Assembly (NCBI GenBank): GCA_015680685.1
Contig: MNCI01018365.1
Span: 256,746-320,745, forward strand
Reading direction: 5' to 3'
DNA length: 64,000 nt
From: Gnetum montanum
Taxonomy: Eukaryota; Streptophyta; Gnetopsida; Gnetales; Gnetaceae
Positions within the stretch are counted from its first letter, which is position 1. Each line of letters opens with the position of its first letter. Below are positions 50,701-61,544 of the stretch, in pieces. The notes beneath the pieces were generated by a model. The model saw nothing but the letters and a program-made list of their open reading frames with translations. It was not told the DNA's origin and made no database searches. Made by a program: the position numbers and the translations under genes.

Positions 50701-51691
50701 CATGCTAAGGGCTAAAATTGGCAAAACCTAACCTTTTTTTGACCTATATTAGCCAAATTTAACCATATGTAGCATGCTTTGTTTAATGTTGCAACTTATT
50801 TTTCAGTCTTGTGTTGCATTATTGACCTTGATAACCTTCTTATAGCCTTTACATATCCTTATATTTTATTTATTTGCCATATTTTCCTTTTTTAGCCTCT
50901 AATTGATATCAAATAGTGGGATTTGGTCTTCCTTGACGACTATTTGGCATCATGTGACCTTAGCCCACTATGGACATAAATTGTCATCATGGCTTATCAA
51001 GCCCTAAAACTAGCAAACCCATGACCCTTGTTGGCCATTTGTAGCCTTATGTCTTGTATTTCCCTTTGTTTGACCTTTATTTGAACCTTATTGCACTTTT
51101 CTTGCTTGCTTTATAGCCTTGGATGATATTTTTTGTACTATAATAGCATGCATTTTCATGATTTTTATAGCATTTTAGCATTGTTTATTCATTTTTATTG
51201 AGGTGCCACTTAATGTGCTTTTGGTTGACATGCAAGATCAAAGTATGAGTACCTAGGAGTAGATCAATCTACCTTTGAGATTAAGTGGGTCTCACAATGA
51301 TGCAAAATGGTATATTAACCCTTATTACCTAGATCTTGAGCTTGAGAGTCTTGTCAACTGCATAGCCTTGATAGAGAAACCCCTAGAGTGGCATGAAAAC
51401 CTATTCAAAATCCTTGACATAGAGATGGATGACATAATTAAAGACTCTTTGGTTGAGCTTCCTATCACAACACATAGTGATGAGGAGAAAGCCCTTAAAC
51501 TAGGTTCCTCACTAGAACCTCAACAAGCTCAAGACATCACCAAGGTCCTACAAGGCGACATTAAGGTCTTTTCTTGGTTATACGAAGATATGCTAGGCCT
51601 AGACCCACACTTAGTACAAGAAATCATACTATACCCTAGCATTAGACCAATTAAGCAAAAAGTACATAAGATAAGACATAATTTTGCCTTA
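50701..51691 (+). pseudogene. Element K: pol fragment ending in the start of reverse transcriptase
   Basis: The first part (50930-51050) has traces of the GGCC-rich repeats found after the protease in E and G. The open frame 51275-51691 then reads 'PQQAQDITKVLQGDIKVFSW', 'YEDMLGLDP' and 'RPIKQKVHKIR'. This is the region leading into reverse transcriptase of plant Ty3/gypsy elements (the 'FAWSYEDMPGIDP...RPVKQK' type). The LTR of element J cuts it before the catalytic YxDD region. It suggests that family 2 once had pol directly after the repeat block. Confidence 0.78.
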
Positions 51692-52639
51692 TGATAAGTG
51701 ACAAAAGATACCCTCATGCTCAACCATAAGAATCACAAAGAGTTCATGTGTGATCTGGTCGAATTCCATGGACTCTATGTCTTCTAGTACACTAGTCTTC
51801 TAGGAAGTGAACCTTGCCTTAATATTCATTCATTGTCTTCCTAATTACTCTTGTGATGTACAAAGGTATGGTTAAGTGTAATCGAGGAATATGATTTTTA
51901 TTGTTTTATGTTTTATACACCTTGGTACTTAAAGAGAGAGATGAAGTAATTTAATAATTAATTTAATTTAACCACTCAACTAATCTCTAACTAGTCCTAA
52001 CATAAGCATCTGATCCCACTTTCCATACATGTCTTGAACCCATGTATTCACTGCTAAGTTACCAAGTGCTACACTATTGGGCACACCAAGAAATAATGTT
52101 GTTGGGATTACCAAGCAAATATGTGTTTACGCTCAAAGTGGTTGTACTTATATGCTTAATCTATTTAGCTTACTTACTTAACTAATTGCTTAAAGTCTAA
52201 TTTAGCTTAATTTCACTTAATTAACTACATAATTAATAGAAATAATATATTCATAAATAAATCATTAATTTATTCTAACTGCTGCAAGGTTTGATCAAAT
52301 GGCTCATCTTTATCACCATACACATTGGTATGGTTCAAGTACAACAATGCTCAAATAAAGATCTGTACACTTTCTAACTCTTGTTGCAAGCACTCAGAGA
52401 AATATTTTAATGCTCAGAGAAATATTTTAATGCTCAAATGAAAAAAATACAAGAGCTCTGCTACTACTTTGACTCTACTACCCATAAACATGGTTGTGAG
52501 CTCATATTTATAGTTTTTATTGCTAGGCTACATCGATCAAGCCTCATAGACATAGTAAACACTACGTCAATGTGACCCCATCAATGGGGTAACACCACAT
52601 AAACAAGACCACATCAATGCGGAACCTTAACGCTTATCA
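51692..52639 (-). repeat. 3' LTR of element J
   Basis: Starts TGATAAGTGACA and ends GCTTATCA on the plus strand. It aligns with the D and I LTRs (GTGATCTGGTCGAATTCCATGG in J versus GCGATCCGGTCAAACTCCAT in D). Its U3 side (52520-52639) has CATCAATG words like those of C. A 21-bp local duplication lies at 52396-52437. Confidence 0.82.
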
Positions 52640-52859
52640 TAGCATCACGACTTAATGAAAACTTATTCTAGAGTTCCTTTAAAAAATTGGAAAGGTATGA
52701 GATTATTAACTAACTCTTAACAAAAAAAATCGACATGAAAAAACTAAGTGCCTGAGTATATAAATAAATACATTACAAAAATTATGGTGTTCATGACACA
52801 AAATTGAACACCATGACATGACTACATAAAACTAGACAACACATCCTTTGATGGCATGA

Positions 52860-55325
52860 AGGTGGTGGAGAACATCAGATAGTCCTGGGTGGTGGAGGCT
52901 CCTAGGGTTTTAAAGAACCTTCATTGGCTTTGGGCATGTGTAGTGGCTAAGGTGGCTGTGGCTATCTTGCTACGGTTGCAACCCTTGGTGGAAGGCAAAA
53001 GGCATCTAGTAATGCCTTCATCTTCTCCTACTTACGCTAGGGATCATTCATAGTCCACGTGGCATCACCAATGTGGGCTTGAATGAGGATATCCCATAGA
53101 TAAGGCATTACTTGGAATAACTCCTTCAAATTAACAAACTAGACAATGAATTATTTACATTCAACATCAAATGACTTTACTACTTTCTATAGCTCCTGGT
53201 AGTCATTCATCCTTCTGGCCAAGTTCTCAACGATAGATCTTTAATTGGTGTAGTTGCCCTTGAGAACTTCAAGTTTAGCATTTTCCACCACAAGCTTCTG
53301 CTTGGTGTCTTTATGATGCTTGAACTCAGCCTCGTACAACAAGTATGAGTTGGCCACCTACTTCTCTAGTTCTAACCATGGTCGTTTGATAGTCAACATG
53401 GTCATATTTGCATATCGGAGATTGACAAGCTCCATGTATTCCATCATATTCTTAATATGCAATTTCTTCATGTGGATTTCCATCTATTGTAAGCATCTAT
53501 CCCATTAAAAATAGGTTTTCATAATTATCTTCTTTGTTGGAGTAGTTGGAGAGTTTCATTTACTTTTTCCTTCACCAACTAGATGTGTTTTTCATTCACT
53601 TCTTTTTGTAGACTAGCTTGATCTTTGTAATGATCTTTAACTCTCTAAAATTTGAGAGCCTCTAATTTCTAGGAGGCTACTTCTATTACAGTCTTTTGGT
53701 AAAGGGAATGAACCTTCTTCATGGAAAGGTTTGTGTTTGCTACTACTAATCTCCTTAGTTCTATGTTTGCTCTGGTCAGTTGCTCTTACTTTTGATGGAT
53801 GAAGTCAATTAATTACTATTTGTGCTCATCAACATTCCATAGGCCATGGTTCTCTATAGTCAATTGTACATTCTCCTAGTGGGTTTGATGTAAGGCCTTC
53901 TGTATTGTGTACTATGTAGCCTCTACCAAGGATCAGTAGAACACTATCATTTCAATCGCACCCTCAACTCCTTTCAATTTGGTAAGCTATTTAGGAACTT
54001 CATCTCTTATTAGTGCCAGGTTAAGAAATGTATGATTGGCAATTTGGGATCTTAATATAGTAACTTCAACAACCAAGCATTCGTTCAACTCCTTGGTTGT
54101 TTCAAGTTGCCCCCTCCAAGATGATATTTTTCCCCCTACAGCTAGAAACTTCAATTGGGTTGTAGTAATATTATCCAAAAGATTAAATACATCTAGAAGT
54201 AGTTGCCTAGTTTCCCCTAGTTGGTCTAATACTTCTTCATGTTATGTTGCATTTATTCTATCACTTGTGGTTCCTACAAATGTTTGCACATCTTTGAGTA
54301 CAGTGATGTTTGGTACATGCATCACAAGTGTGTTAAGTGTTTCAACAATTCTGTTAGTAACCATATCTGCTATTGTCTCTTGCCCTTGGTGCTACATCAC
54401 TAGTACAATTGCCACACCTTCCTCCAACTACATTGAAAAGGTCATGATGTTTCTAGAAATTTTTGGGAGTGGCTACTATTCTGTGAGAGATACTATGACC
54501 TCTCTAGTGCTAGGATTTAATCTCATGAACAACTGCATTCTTTAGGCTAAGAAAATAGATCCACTTCCATCCATTAGGCAAATTGTTTGGGCCACCTCAT
54601 TTAGGTGATTAATTTCTGGTTAGGACACAGATGGATCCCTGCCACTCATGCCTACTCATTTCTTTTGTTTACTCAAGAGCCATTCTCAGTACTCATGCAA
54701 CTATTGGGCTATTATAGTGATGTCTGGCATCGTTGTTTAAGTGGAAGGTGGAGGTGGTGGCTATTACTCCTCTTCTTGAATGATTGTTGCAAGCATTTTA
54801 TCTTTCATCATTTTTGCCTAATTAGTAGTTAGGACATGTCTGACAGCATCATTTGTATAACAGGCTATTCCTCTCCTCTAATAGAGTTTTCTAATGGGCA
54901 TGAAAAGGAAAGTGTCTTCCTTCCATGTTTATTTTCTTTAAATTGATTCTCCATCTCTAGATAGATCAGCTATGGAAGGTTGAAAAGGAATCTCCCACTC
55001 AGAGTGGTGCATGAATGGGTAGAAAAGGTATGGATTTTTCTTGGCCTCACTATGGGATTAAAATGGAAGGTTGCAATCTTGTAGTGGATCCTTTTTGTTG
55101 GTGTGAGCACACCAAACTCCTTGCGGTCAACACCATAGCACCATCGAACTCATTCTTTCTTGATGCTCAGATCTACTTGCATTAGAATCTTAGTGAGATT
55201 TGCCCCTACTTTTGGAAACCTAAGCACATTAGCAATGGCCTACATCAAGTAGGACACTAAGATGTCCTTGATTTTCATTGTTGAACTAGATTTCCTATTA
55301 TTCCAAAATAGGAATGTCTCTCCCA
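52860..55325 (-). pseudogene. Long coiled-coil ORF remnant of element J
   Basis: Read on the minus strand from the E boundary leftwards. An N-terminal block includes 'NVLRFPKVGANLTKILMQVD' and 'RWCYGVDRKEFGVLTP' (about 55280-55080). A long heptad-like part follows (54380-53990; 'VGGKISSWRGQLETTKEL'), then the segment shared with element I (53160-53480). The tail is proline-rich (52860-53000). Many stops, several of them TAG, and some frame changes make it inactive. No known domain is recognised. Its position before the 3' LTR and its sense orientation match the additional ORFs reported in plant Ty3/gypsy elements. Confidence 0.6.
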
Positions 55326-56905
55326 TGTGAAACACTATGAAAATTGTGAGTCAGCCTCAGGCAAAGATTCATAGTCAGGCAAGAATACATGACCGAATTT
55401 CAGAAGGGAGAACAAGGTAGAGTAAGGCAAAGAGACGCGTAGCATCAACTCTTCGATTTCCTTTGCAGATTTCCAACATCACTATGTTTTATCTTTGTAC
55501 GTTGTATCACGCAACGTAGCGTAATGACGCTTAGCGTGACTCTGTTCAACATAGTCTAGTATCAGAAGGTGACTTACTTCGACACCTAGAGAGGCTTAAG
55601 CAGCGTAATATGCGACTTCTCGTATATTTTGCTAAGTCTTTTGTCCAAGGCCAAGTTTACGCTTTGTTACTCACGGTAGCGTAATGAGCTTCGAAAAAGT
55701 CAAAGAAAGTCCAGAAGAAGTGCAACAGATCAACTTTTTTTCCTTTTCTTGCAGATAGCTCATCTTACGCTCGTTACGCAACGCAGCGTATCTCAGCATA
55801 AGGCGTCGCCAAGCTAATCATCATTTTACGCTTCATTACGCTCGGCAGCGTAAACAAGCGTAAAATAGCTTGAATCCATTGTTTTCATGCTTTGTTACAC
55901 TCTTACATGCGACGCAACGCGAATGAGCGTAATGTAGCCTAAAGTTAGCTGAGACATGCCCGACGCACATCTTCTATTCACACGTACAGTACGCAAATGA
56001 GTGTATTGTGCGTAATCATAAAGTTCAACACAAAGTTGGTTAGGTCAACGACATTTCAAAAAGTCTGAGACACGTGTCATCACAGCCATCCCTTCTCCAC
56101 ATATTGTCAAACCTATAAATGTCCCAGTTGGCGAAGAAAAACAAAGGCAACAATGCAGAATAGAAAAAAGACAAAGACAGAAGCAGAGAGAGCAGCACTT
56201 TGGCAACTTTTGACAGCATCACCTTCTAACAGAGATAGAGCATATTTCGCTTGAGCATTGGCAGCAGGAGCGATTACCCCTTTGGCGAAGACACAACTTT
56301 CTCCATTGGTGATCATCGACAGTTTTGAGCAAAGACTACCTAAGGCAGAAGGAGTAGATCAGAGATCAAGAGATCATCTGGTGTGGTTTGTAAGTTTCTA
56401 TTGATCAGAAGCAGTTGATCAATAGACGTTAGAACTTGACCTTCCTTGCATCCCATCTTTGGCCTACGAGGTAGATCGGACTTCATCCTGTATCTCTACT
56501 TGGATAGTTTTCTTGTTATTTTGTGTTTGCTTCACATCAAGTAATCGGGGTCTGCCTGTTGTAACGTGGTATACAAAATATTCATTCTTCAAGTCAAAAC
56601 GTAGATCTTGCAACCACGCGTTTCTCTCATATTTGCTTCTTCTTACCGTGTTAGCGTTATCATCGTTGTAATTCATCTACATTGTTTTCCCCTCAATTTG
56701 CGACTCGTCGAATCAAATCATTCCATGCAACATTCGTGATTTCCATCAGTTTACTGATTAGTAAGTCCCTGTCTAATCGACAAGACCGTTCAGGGTGCCG
56801 CAGATTCGTTTTTCCAGCATAGCCCTCGCATGGATCCGTGGTCAAAATTGTGTACATGGAATTTTGTTTGGTGTTTTCCAACTGCCGACATTTTCCGTCG
56901 TTACA
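55326..56905 (+). repeat. 5' LTR of element E
   Basis: The end is set at GTTACA just before the PBS, the start at TGTGAAAC. From 55430 to 56030 there are many GCGTAA/TTACGC words in both orientations, ending upstream of the TATA box. The start coordinate is an inference. Confidence 0.62.
56114..56120 (+). promoter_or_regulatory. TATA box of element E LTR
   Basis: CCTATAAATG, downstream of the GCGTAA/TTACGC cluster and about 790 bp upstream of the LTR end. Same relation to the repeat cluster as in C and D. Confidence 0.6.
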
Positions 56906-56911
56906 GTTTTC

Positions 56912-56930
56912 TGGCACTAGAAGGAGGGCC
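56912..56930 (+). other. Primer-binding-like site of element E
   Basis: TGGCACTAGAAGGAGGGCC, six bases after the presumed LTR end. It starts with TGG as tRNA-primed sites do. I cannot name the tRNA. Near-identical sites precede gag in G and H. Confidence 0.7.
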
Positions 56931-57173
56931 TAGGCTCCGATTCGTATTTTTTATGGGTAGCCCTGTTAGCAATCTATACCCGCGTTGCCAGAAACGTGAA
57001 CGTAATACCTCTAGGGAAGTTTACGAAAGTTCGTGTGGTGTAGATCGATTACCTTAACGATTCCTCTGGAATCCTACAGGGTAGAAAGCCTAAATGCGAT
57101 CTTCTTTGTCCATCACTTTTTCTCTTAGATCCAGTCATTTATTGTCAATTAATCTACCTAATCAATGGATCCA

Positions 57174-60100
57174 TCTTACACAACCACAACCTCCATGGTC
57201 GCCGCTGACTTGGGTGCAACATCTGTGAACCCTATCGCTATCACCAGGCCAGCTCCTGGTGCAGCGGGACCTCAGGGACCATCGCGTTAGTCATTGAGGC
57301 TACAGGGCAAAGGCCCAATATTTACTGTCATGACCCCTGAGGAATACAACTTTATCTACATCAAGATTCAGGCGAAGCTTGCCCTTAGTCGAGCCGAAAT
57401 CGAGGCGAAGCAAAATTTTGAGATGATTCATCGAGGAGGCCAGGATTTCACCCCAACAGCCTATGAAATCATCCCTTTAACGGACCAGCAACATGAAATT
57501 ATAACACAGTTGGTCATGGCTAAGAGCCAGGCTGCACGGGCTATGATGGAACCCTAGAATGGGGAGGAAGAAGATGATGAGTTTGCAGCCCAGTCTGAGC
57601 ATTCGTATCACACCCTTAGTCCCCACACTTATGTTAACCCATTATTCCCTTTTAACGGAGAAGCCGCCTCGCTCTACTCGGCCATGACCGCACAGACGCA
57701 CGTCCCCATGATTCCGCAAGGCACCGCGCAGCCCTCTAGGCTGCAAGTGCAAGTACCTGACAATAACACGGGGGCGGTTTCCTCACCACGTGTACTCAAC
57801 ATTCCGGCGGTGGTTCCAGTGACCACCGCGTCCCATTTCATCCCTCAAATCCAACCCCAAACCATATCCACAACTCACCCAATGCAAACCTTATCTTTGC
57901 CGCCCCCTCCAACCCAGCAGGTCATCACTGTCGTGCAGCCACAGATGCCTATCCAACAACCTGCCGCAAGTTAGTGGACCTACCCCGCGGCACAACACAA
58001 CCAGTCTGCGGTGTATGGTGTGCAACCCTCGGTGGCACCTGCAACGCATATTCCGTAGGTGATCCCGCAATATACCTATCCTTATCCCGTGCAGCCGGCA
58101 GCAGCTAATATTTCTTCTCAAATTGGTGGATGGTGGTCTACACAGGCACCCCTACCTGCGGGGATCCCTGCCCCACCATCTACTGGTCAAACCATCCCAT
58201 CATTTCCATTACCTGGCCCTGCTTTCCCAGGTCAGCCCCTTGCTCTTCCTACACAGACACCTCTAGCAACAGGGCTGGATCAAGCCTTTTTACTAATTCA
58301 AACCCTCACAGAGGAGGTTAGGCATCTTAAGGTCACTGGCTTAGACACTGTACAGATCATGGACTTTTACCAAGATGATCCTATTAGCTCAGCGGTCCTT
58401 ATGCTGTCATTGCCACCTGGGATGTCCTTACCTCATTTCATCAAGTATAATGGGGAGGGGAATCCTAATGCTCACTTGGTCACTTTTAGATCCGAATCCT
58501 TGTTGTTGCAGCAGTGGCCTCACACGATTATCCACGTCTTTGCTATGTCTTTGATAGGGAAAGCTCTAGATTGGTATCAAGCCCTCCCACGCTCTTCCAT
58601 TTCAACCTTGGAAGAGCTTATGACACAATTCGCGACTCGCTTTAAATACAACTTAAAGCTGGAAGTCACATTAGATCAACTCATGGGAGTAAAATAGGAT
58701 CCTCTCGAACCAGTCCAGAAGTTCATACAGCGCTGGAATGCTACTTTGAATAAAATCCGTGAGCCAATCGCGGACTCACATTTACTAGCCATCTTCAAAG
58801 GATTAGTCAATGACTTTATCAAGTCAAAGCTGTATTATCTTTCCCCCAACTCTTTACATCAGGCCTTCGCTCAGATTAGAAGCATTCAAGATGCTGCGGA
58901 GGCCAGCAAAGACCCGACGTATGTCACCTACAAAAACACACACAACAAGGCTAAGGATAAAAGCAAAGCGACAACAACGACAGTGGATACGTTGACTAAA
59001 GGCACAAAGAACAAGAGCAAGAAGGCACCTACGGTGCCTTCTAAGACCACGACCAATGCAGGTAGCACTAGCCAAGATACAGCTGCCCCTGAAAGCTCCC
59101 CCAGCCAAAACCAAATTTTGAGCATAAAGATCGCTCAAAGTATACAGCCCTACCTGTAAAACACTTAGAACTGTTGAAAAAATTGTTAGGGGCAGGATAT
59201 ATGCAACCTAAAAGGGTATCCGAAGAAGCTCTAAAGTGTCACAGACATCATTGTGAACTGCTGAAGAACCCTTCTTTAGCCCTACCTAATGAGCCACCAG
59301 TTCTGAAATCTTTTAGGCTGGACCATTTCTGTGACTACCACCAGCTGTGTGGTCACGACATAGATTACTGCTAGGCGTTGAAGGACGATATTCAATGCAT
59401 GATCGACGATGGTCATTTAAAATTAGACGGCAGTAATCCAACATGTCCGGAAAACCAGGTGTTGCACATGTATAAGAATCCATTGAACGCAAGCGACACA
59501 CCTTACACGATCAGCGTAGTGAATACGGACGGTGAGAGGAAAGTACTACCCAAACAATCATTTGTTTTGAGTGTACCTACCAACTCACCAAGGGGGCCAA
59601 ACTTTTCATCGGTAGTCAATGGTGTCTTGAGGTTTCATTATACGGGCACCTGTGCAGAATACCACTCAGCCACATAGTAACAGACAAGTCGTGGCTTTGT
59701 CTGTGCCCATGCCTAGGGCACGTTTCATCATTAGAGCGCCAAAACCACTGGTTGCTCCTCTCACGCAGGGGCAAACCTCTAACCAAAATCATCAACCAAC
59801 ACCTGACAAGCGAAAGGGAGAGGACACATCTGTTAACGCGACGAAAGATCATTTTACGCTCGGCTTCTCTAAGCCTAGGCCCCTAGCCTCTGTGCCTTCG
59901 CCTGTACCTCAAAAACAGAGTAAAGGTGTGGAAACGCAACCACCTCCTCCCGGCAAGGCAAAGAACAACCCCCCAACTGACACCGTTCCACCTCGGGAGA
60001 TTCGTCTCTTGGGCCGTATGGAAGAGGACAAGGGAGATAAACAACCCAACTGAGAGAAGGACCTCCTCGACGCGTTTACGCAGGTCAAATAGGCTCTCAA

Positions 60101-60950
60101 ACAAAAAAATACAACACTGAGCCTCTATGACCTGCTTATGACGTCCCAGGAACACCGTGAGGCTATGGTTCGCATGCTGACATCCATATTTGTGGATGAA
60201 AGCTTTCCAGTGGAGGAGGATGCGATACATGCTCTCATGTTTCCTTCCGAAGCTGAGCAGTCTCAGCCTACCTCGCTGACTTTTCATGACGAGTCTATCA
60301 AAGATGATCCTGAGAAAGGTCAGGTGACCACTGAACCCATGTTCATTACCATTCGGGTTGGTTAGTACTGAATCCGGAGGGTACACGTGGACGATGGCGC
60401 AGCTACAAACATCATTCCTTATTCCATCATGGATAGGTTAGGTCTGGTCAACCAGATCACTCCCACGACGACAGCTTGCATAAAATCGTTCAATGGAACA
60501 AGGGTTCAGGTCAAAGGGATGGTTCGTATCGAATTTGTGGCAGGAGATCAATTCCCAACGGAGGCCAAATTCCTAGTCGTCGAGGAGATGCCTGGATTCA
60601 ACTTGATCTTAGGGAGGTCATGGCTAGCCCAGCTGAGGGCGGTTTCATCACTGATACACCAAGAGATACACCTACCCTATGCTGGAGGGGAGGTTGTAAT
60701 ATGCAGTGATGAAGTCACCCCCAGGACTGTTAACAACATTGAAGAAGAATGGGGTTCGGAGATAGAAACATCGGATGATCAAACCTATCTCCAAATCCCT
60801 CAACAAATCAACACTAATGATGACAGTCTAGCCTGGGCCAACCTGCCATTTCAGGATGGCGGCGTAGAGGAGTTAGATCGTAAATCCCCCCGCCCTTACA
60901 CAACACTCAACGTGAAGGCCATTAAAAGACAACTAAGGATTGATGGTTGA
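57174..60950 (+). pseudogene. gag-protease frame of element E
   Basis: One frame runs from the ATG at 57174 to the TGA at 60948, except for a stretch in another frame (from about 59050-59100 to about 59660). Parts in order: an N-terminal domain; a Pro/Gln-rich linker (57684-58260); the capsid domain (58330-58920; 'FIKYNGEGNPNAHL', 'KALDWYQALP', 'FKYNLKL'); a knuckle C-x2-H-x4-H-x4-C ('CDYHQLCGHDIDYC', 59331-59372); a basic linker; and an aspartic protease (60378-60650; 'VHVDDGAATNI', 'NLILGRSWLA'). Ten premature stops: TAG at 57288, 57555, 57972, 58056, 58695, 59372, 60090 and 60363; TGA at 60051 and 60369. Unless these stops are bypassed it makes no polyprotein. Confidence 0.85.
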
Positions 60951-61180
60951 AGAATGACATTTACGCACATTATCACGTTTTGTTAGCTATCGCCGTTTGC
61001 ATTCAGTAGTCTGTTTTTCATTCAATACATATTTACGCTATAAACGTTTTCAATTTTTACGATTGCCTTCTCTTTACGCTATTGCATTTCTTTTACGTAC
61101 GCTATTCATATTGCTTAATCACTTTAGCCTAATTACATAGAATTGTATACTGTCATCATTTACGTTTCCTACATTACGTA

Positions 61181-61352
61181 AAAGGCCCGCAATGGCCTTA
61201 AACTAGTTATGGCCTGCAACGGCCTTAAACTAGCCATGGCCCGCAATGGCCTTAAACTAATTTCCAGTTTACGCAGACTCCTCTGATGGCCCGTAATGGC
61301 CTTAAACTAGTCCCCAGTTTACGCATATGGCCCGCAATGGCCTTAAACTAGC
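61181..61352 (+). repeat. Five GGCC-hairpin short repeats after protease (element E)
   Basis: Five copies of TGGCCCGCAATGGCCTTAAA, each followed by CTAG or CTAA, with two spacers containing CAGTTTACGCA. Each has inverted GGCC arms around a CGCAAT loop. Related blocks occur in G and K. Confidence 0.88.
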
Positions 61353-61544
61353 TCTTCCATTCCAGCGGCATAATTTAGGCAAAATCCTTAACAATTATGC
61401 TTACGCCTTGCAGATAAAAACGTAAAAGACAAAAAAAAATATGAATAACATTTAAAATTGCCACAAAAAATCTTGTAGCTAGCCTTCCAGTCGTTAGCAT
61501 AACCATTGTTGATTCCAATCAATAAAGCCATGCGTAAACCACAA

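Larger units (their letters stand above)
51692..55325 (-). mobile_element. Element J: 3' part of a minus-strand LTR element inserted in K
   Basis: A 3' LTR (51692-52639) is followed by the conserved block next to a degenerate polypurine tract and by a long minus-strand coiled-coil frame. The LTR interrupts the reverse transcriptase of K. The interior is cut at about 55325 by element E, so gag and the 5' LTR would lie beyond E, outside the window. Confidence 0.75.

Noticed and set aside
54036-54545. 169-codon plus-strand frame
   Set aside because: It is the complement of the coiled-coil ORF of J, which has protein similarity to I. The plus frame shows only Ser/Thr/Val-rich shadow sequence.
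56912-56930. Naming the primer tRNA of the TGGCACTAGAAGGAGGG site
   Set aside because: I could not match it to a tRNA 3' end with confidence, so only the conserved site is reported.
59883-60386. 167-codon minus-strand frame
   Set aside because: Shadow of the gag-protease frame of E, which has protease motifs on the plus strand.
57174-60950. Alternative genetic code in the host
   Set aside because: G has TAG where E has CAG, and H has TAA and TGA but no TAG. This fits mutation better than a genome-wide reassignment. Readthrough limited to the element remains open.
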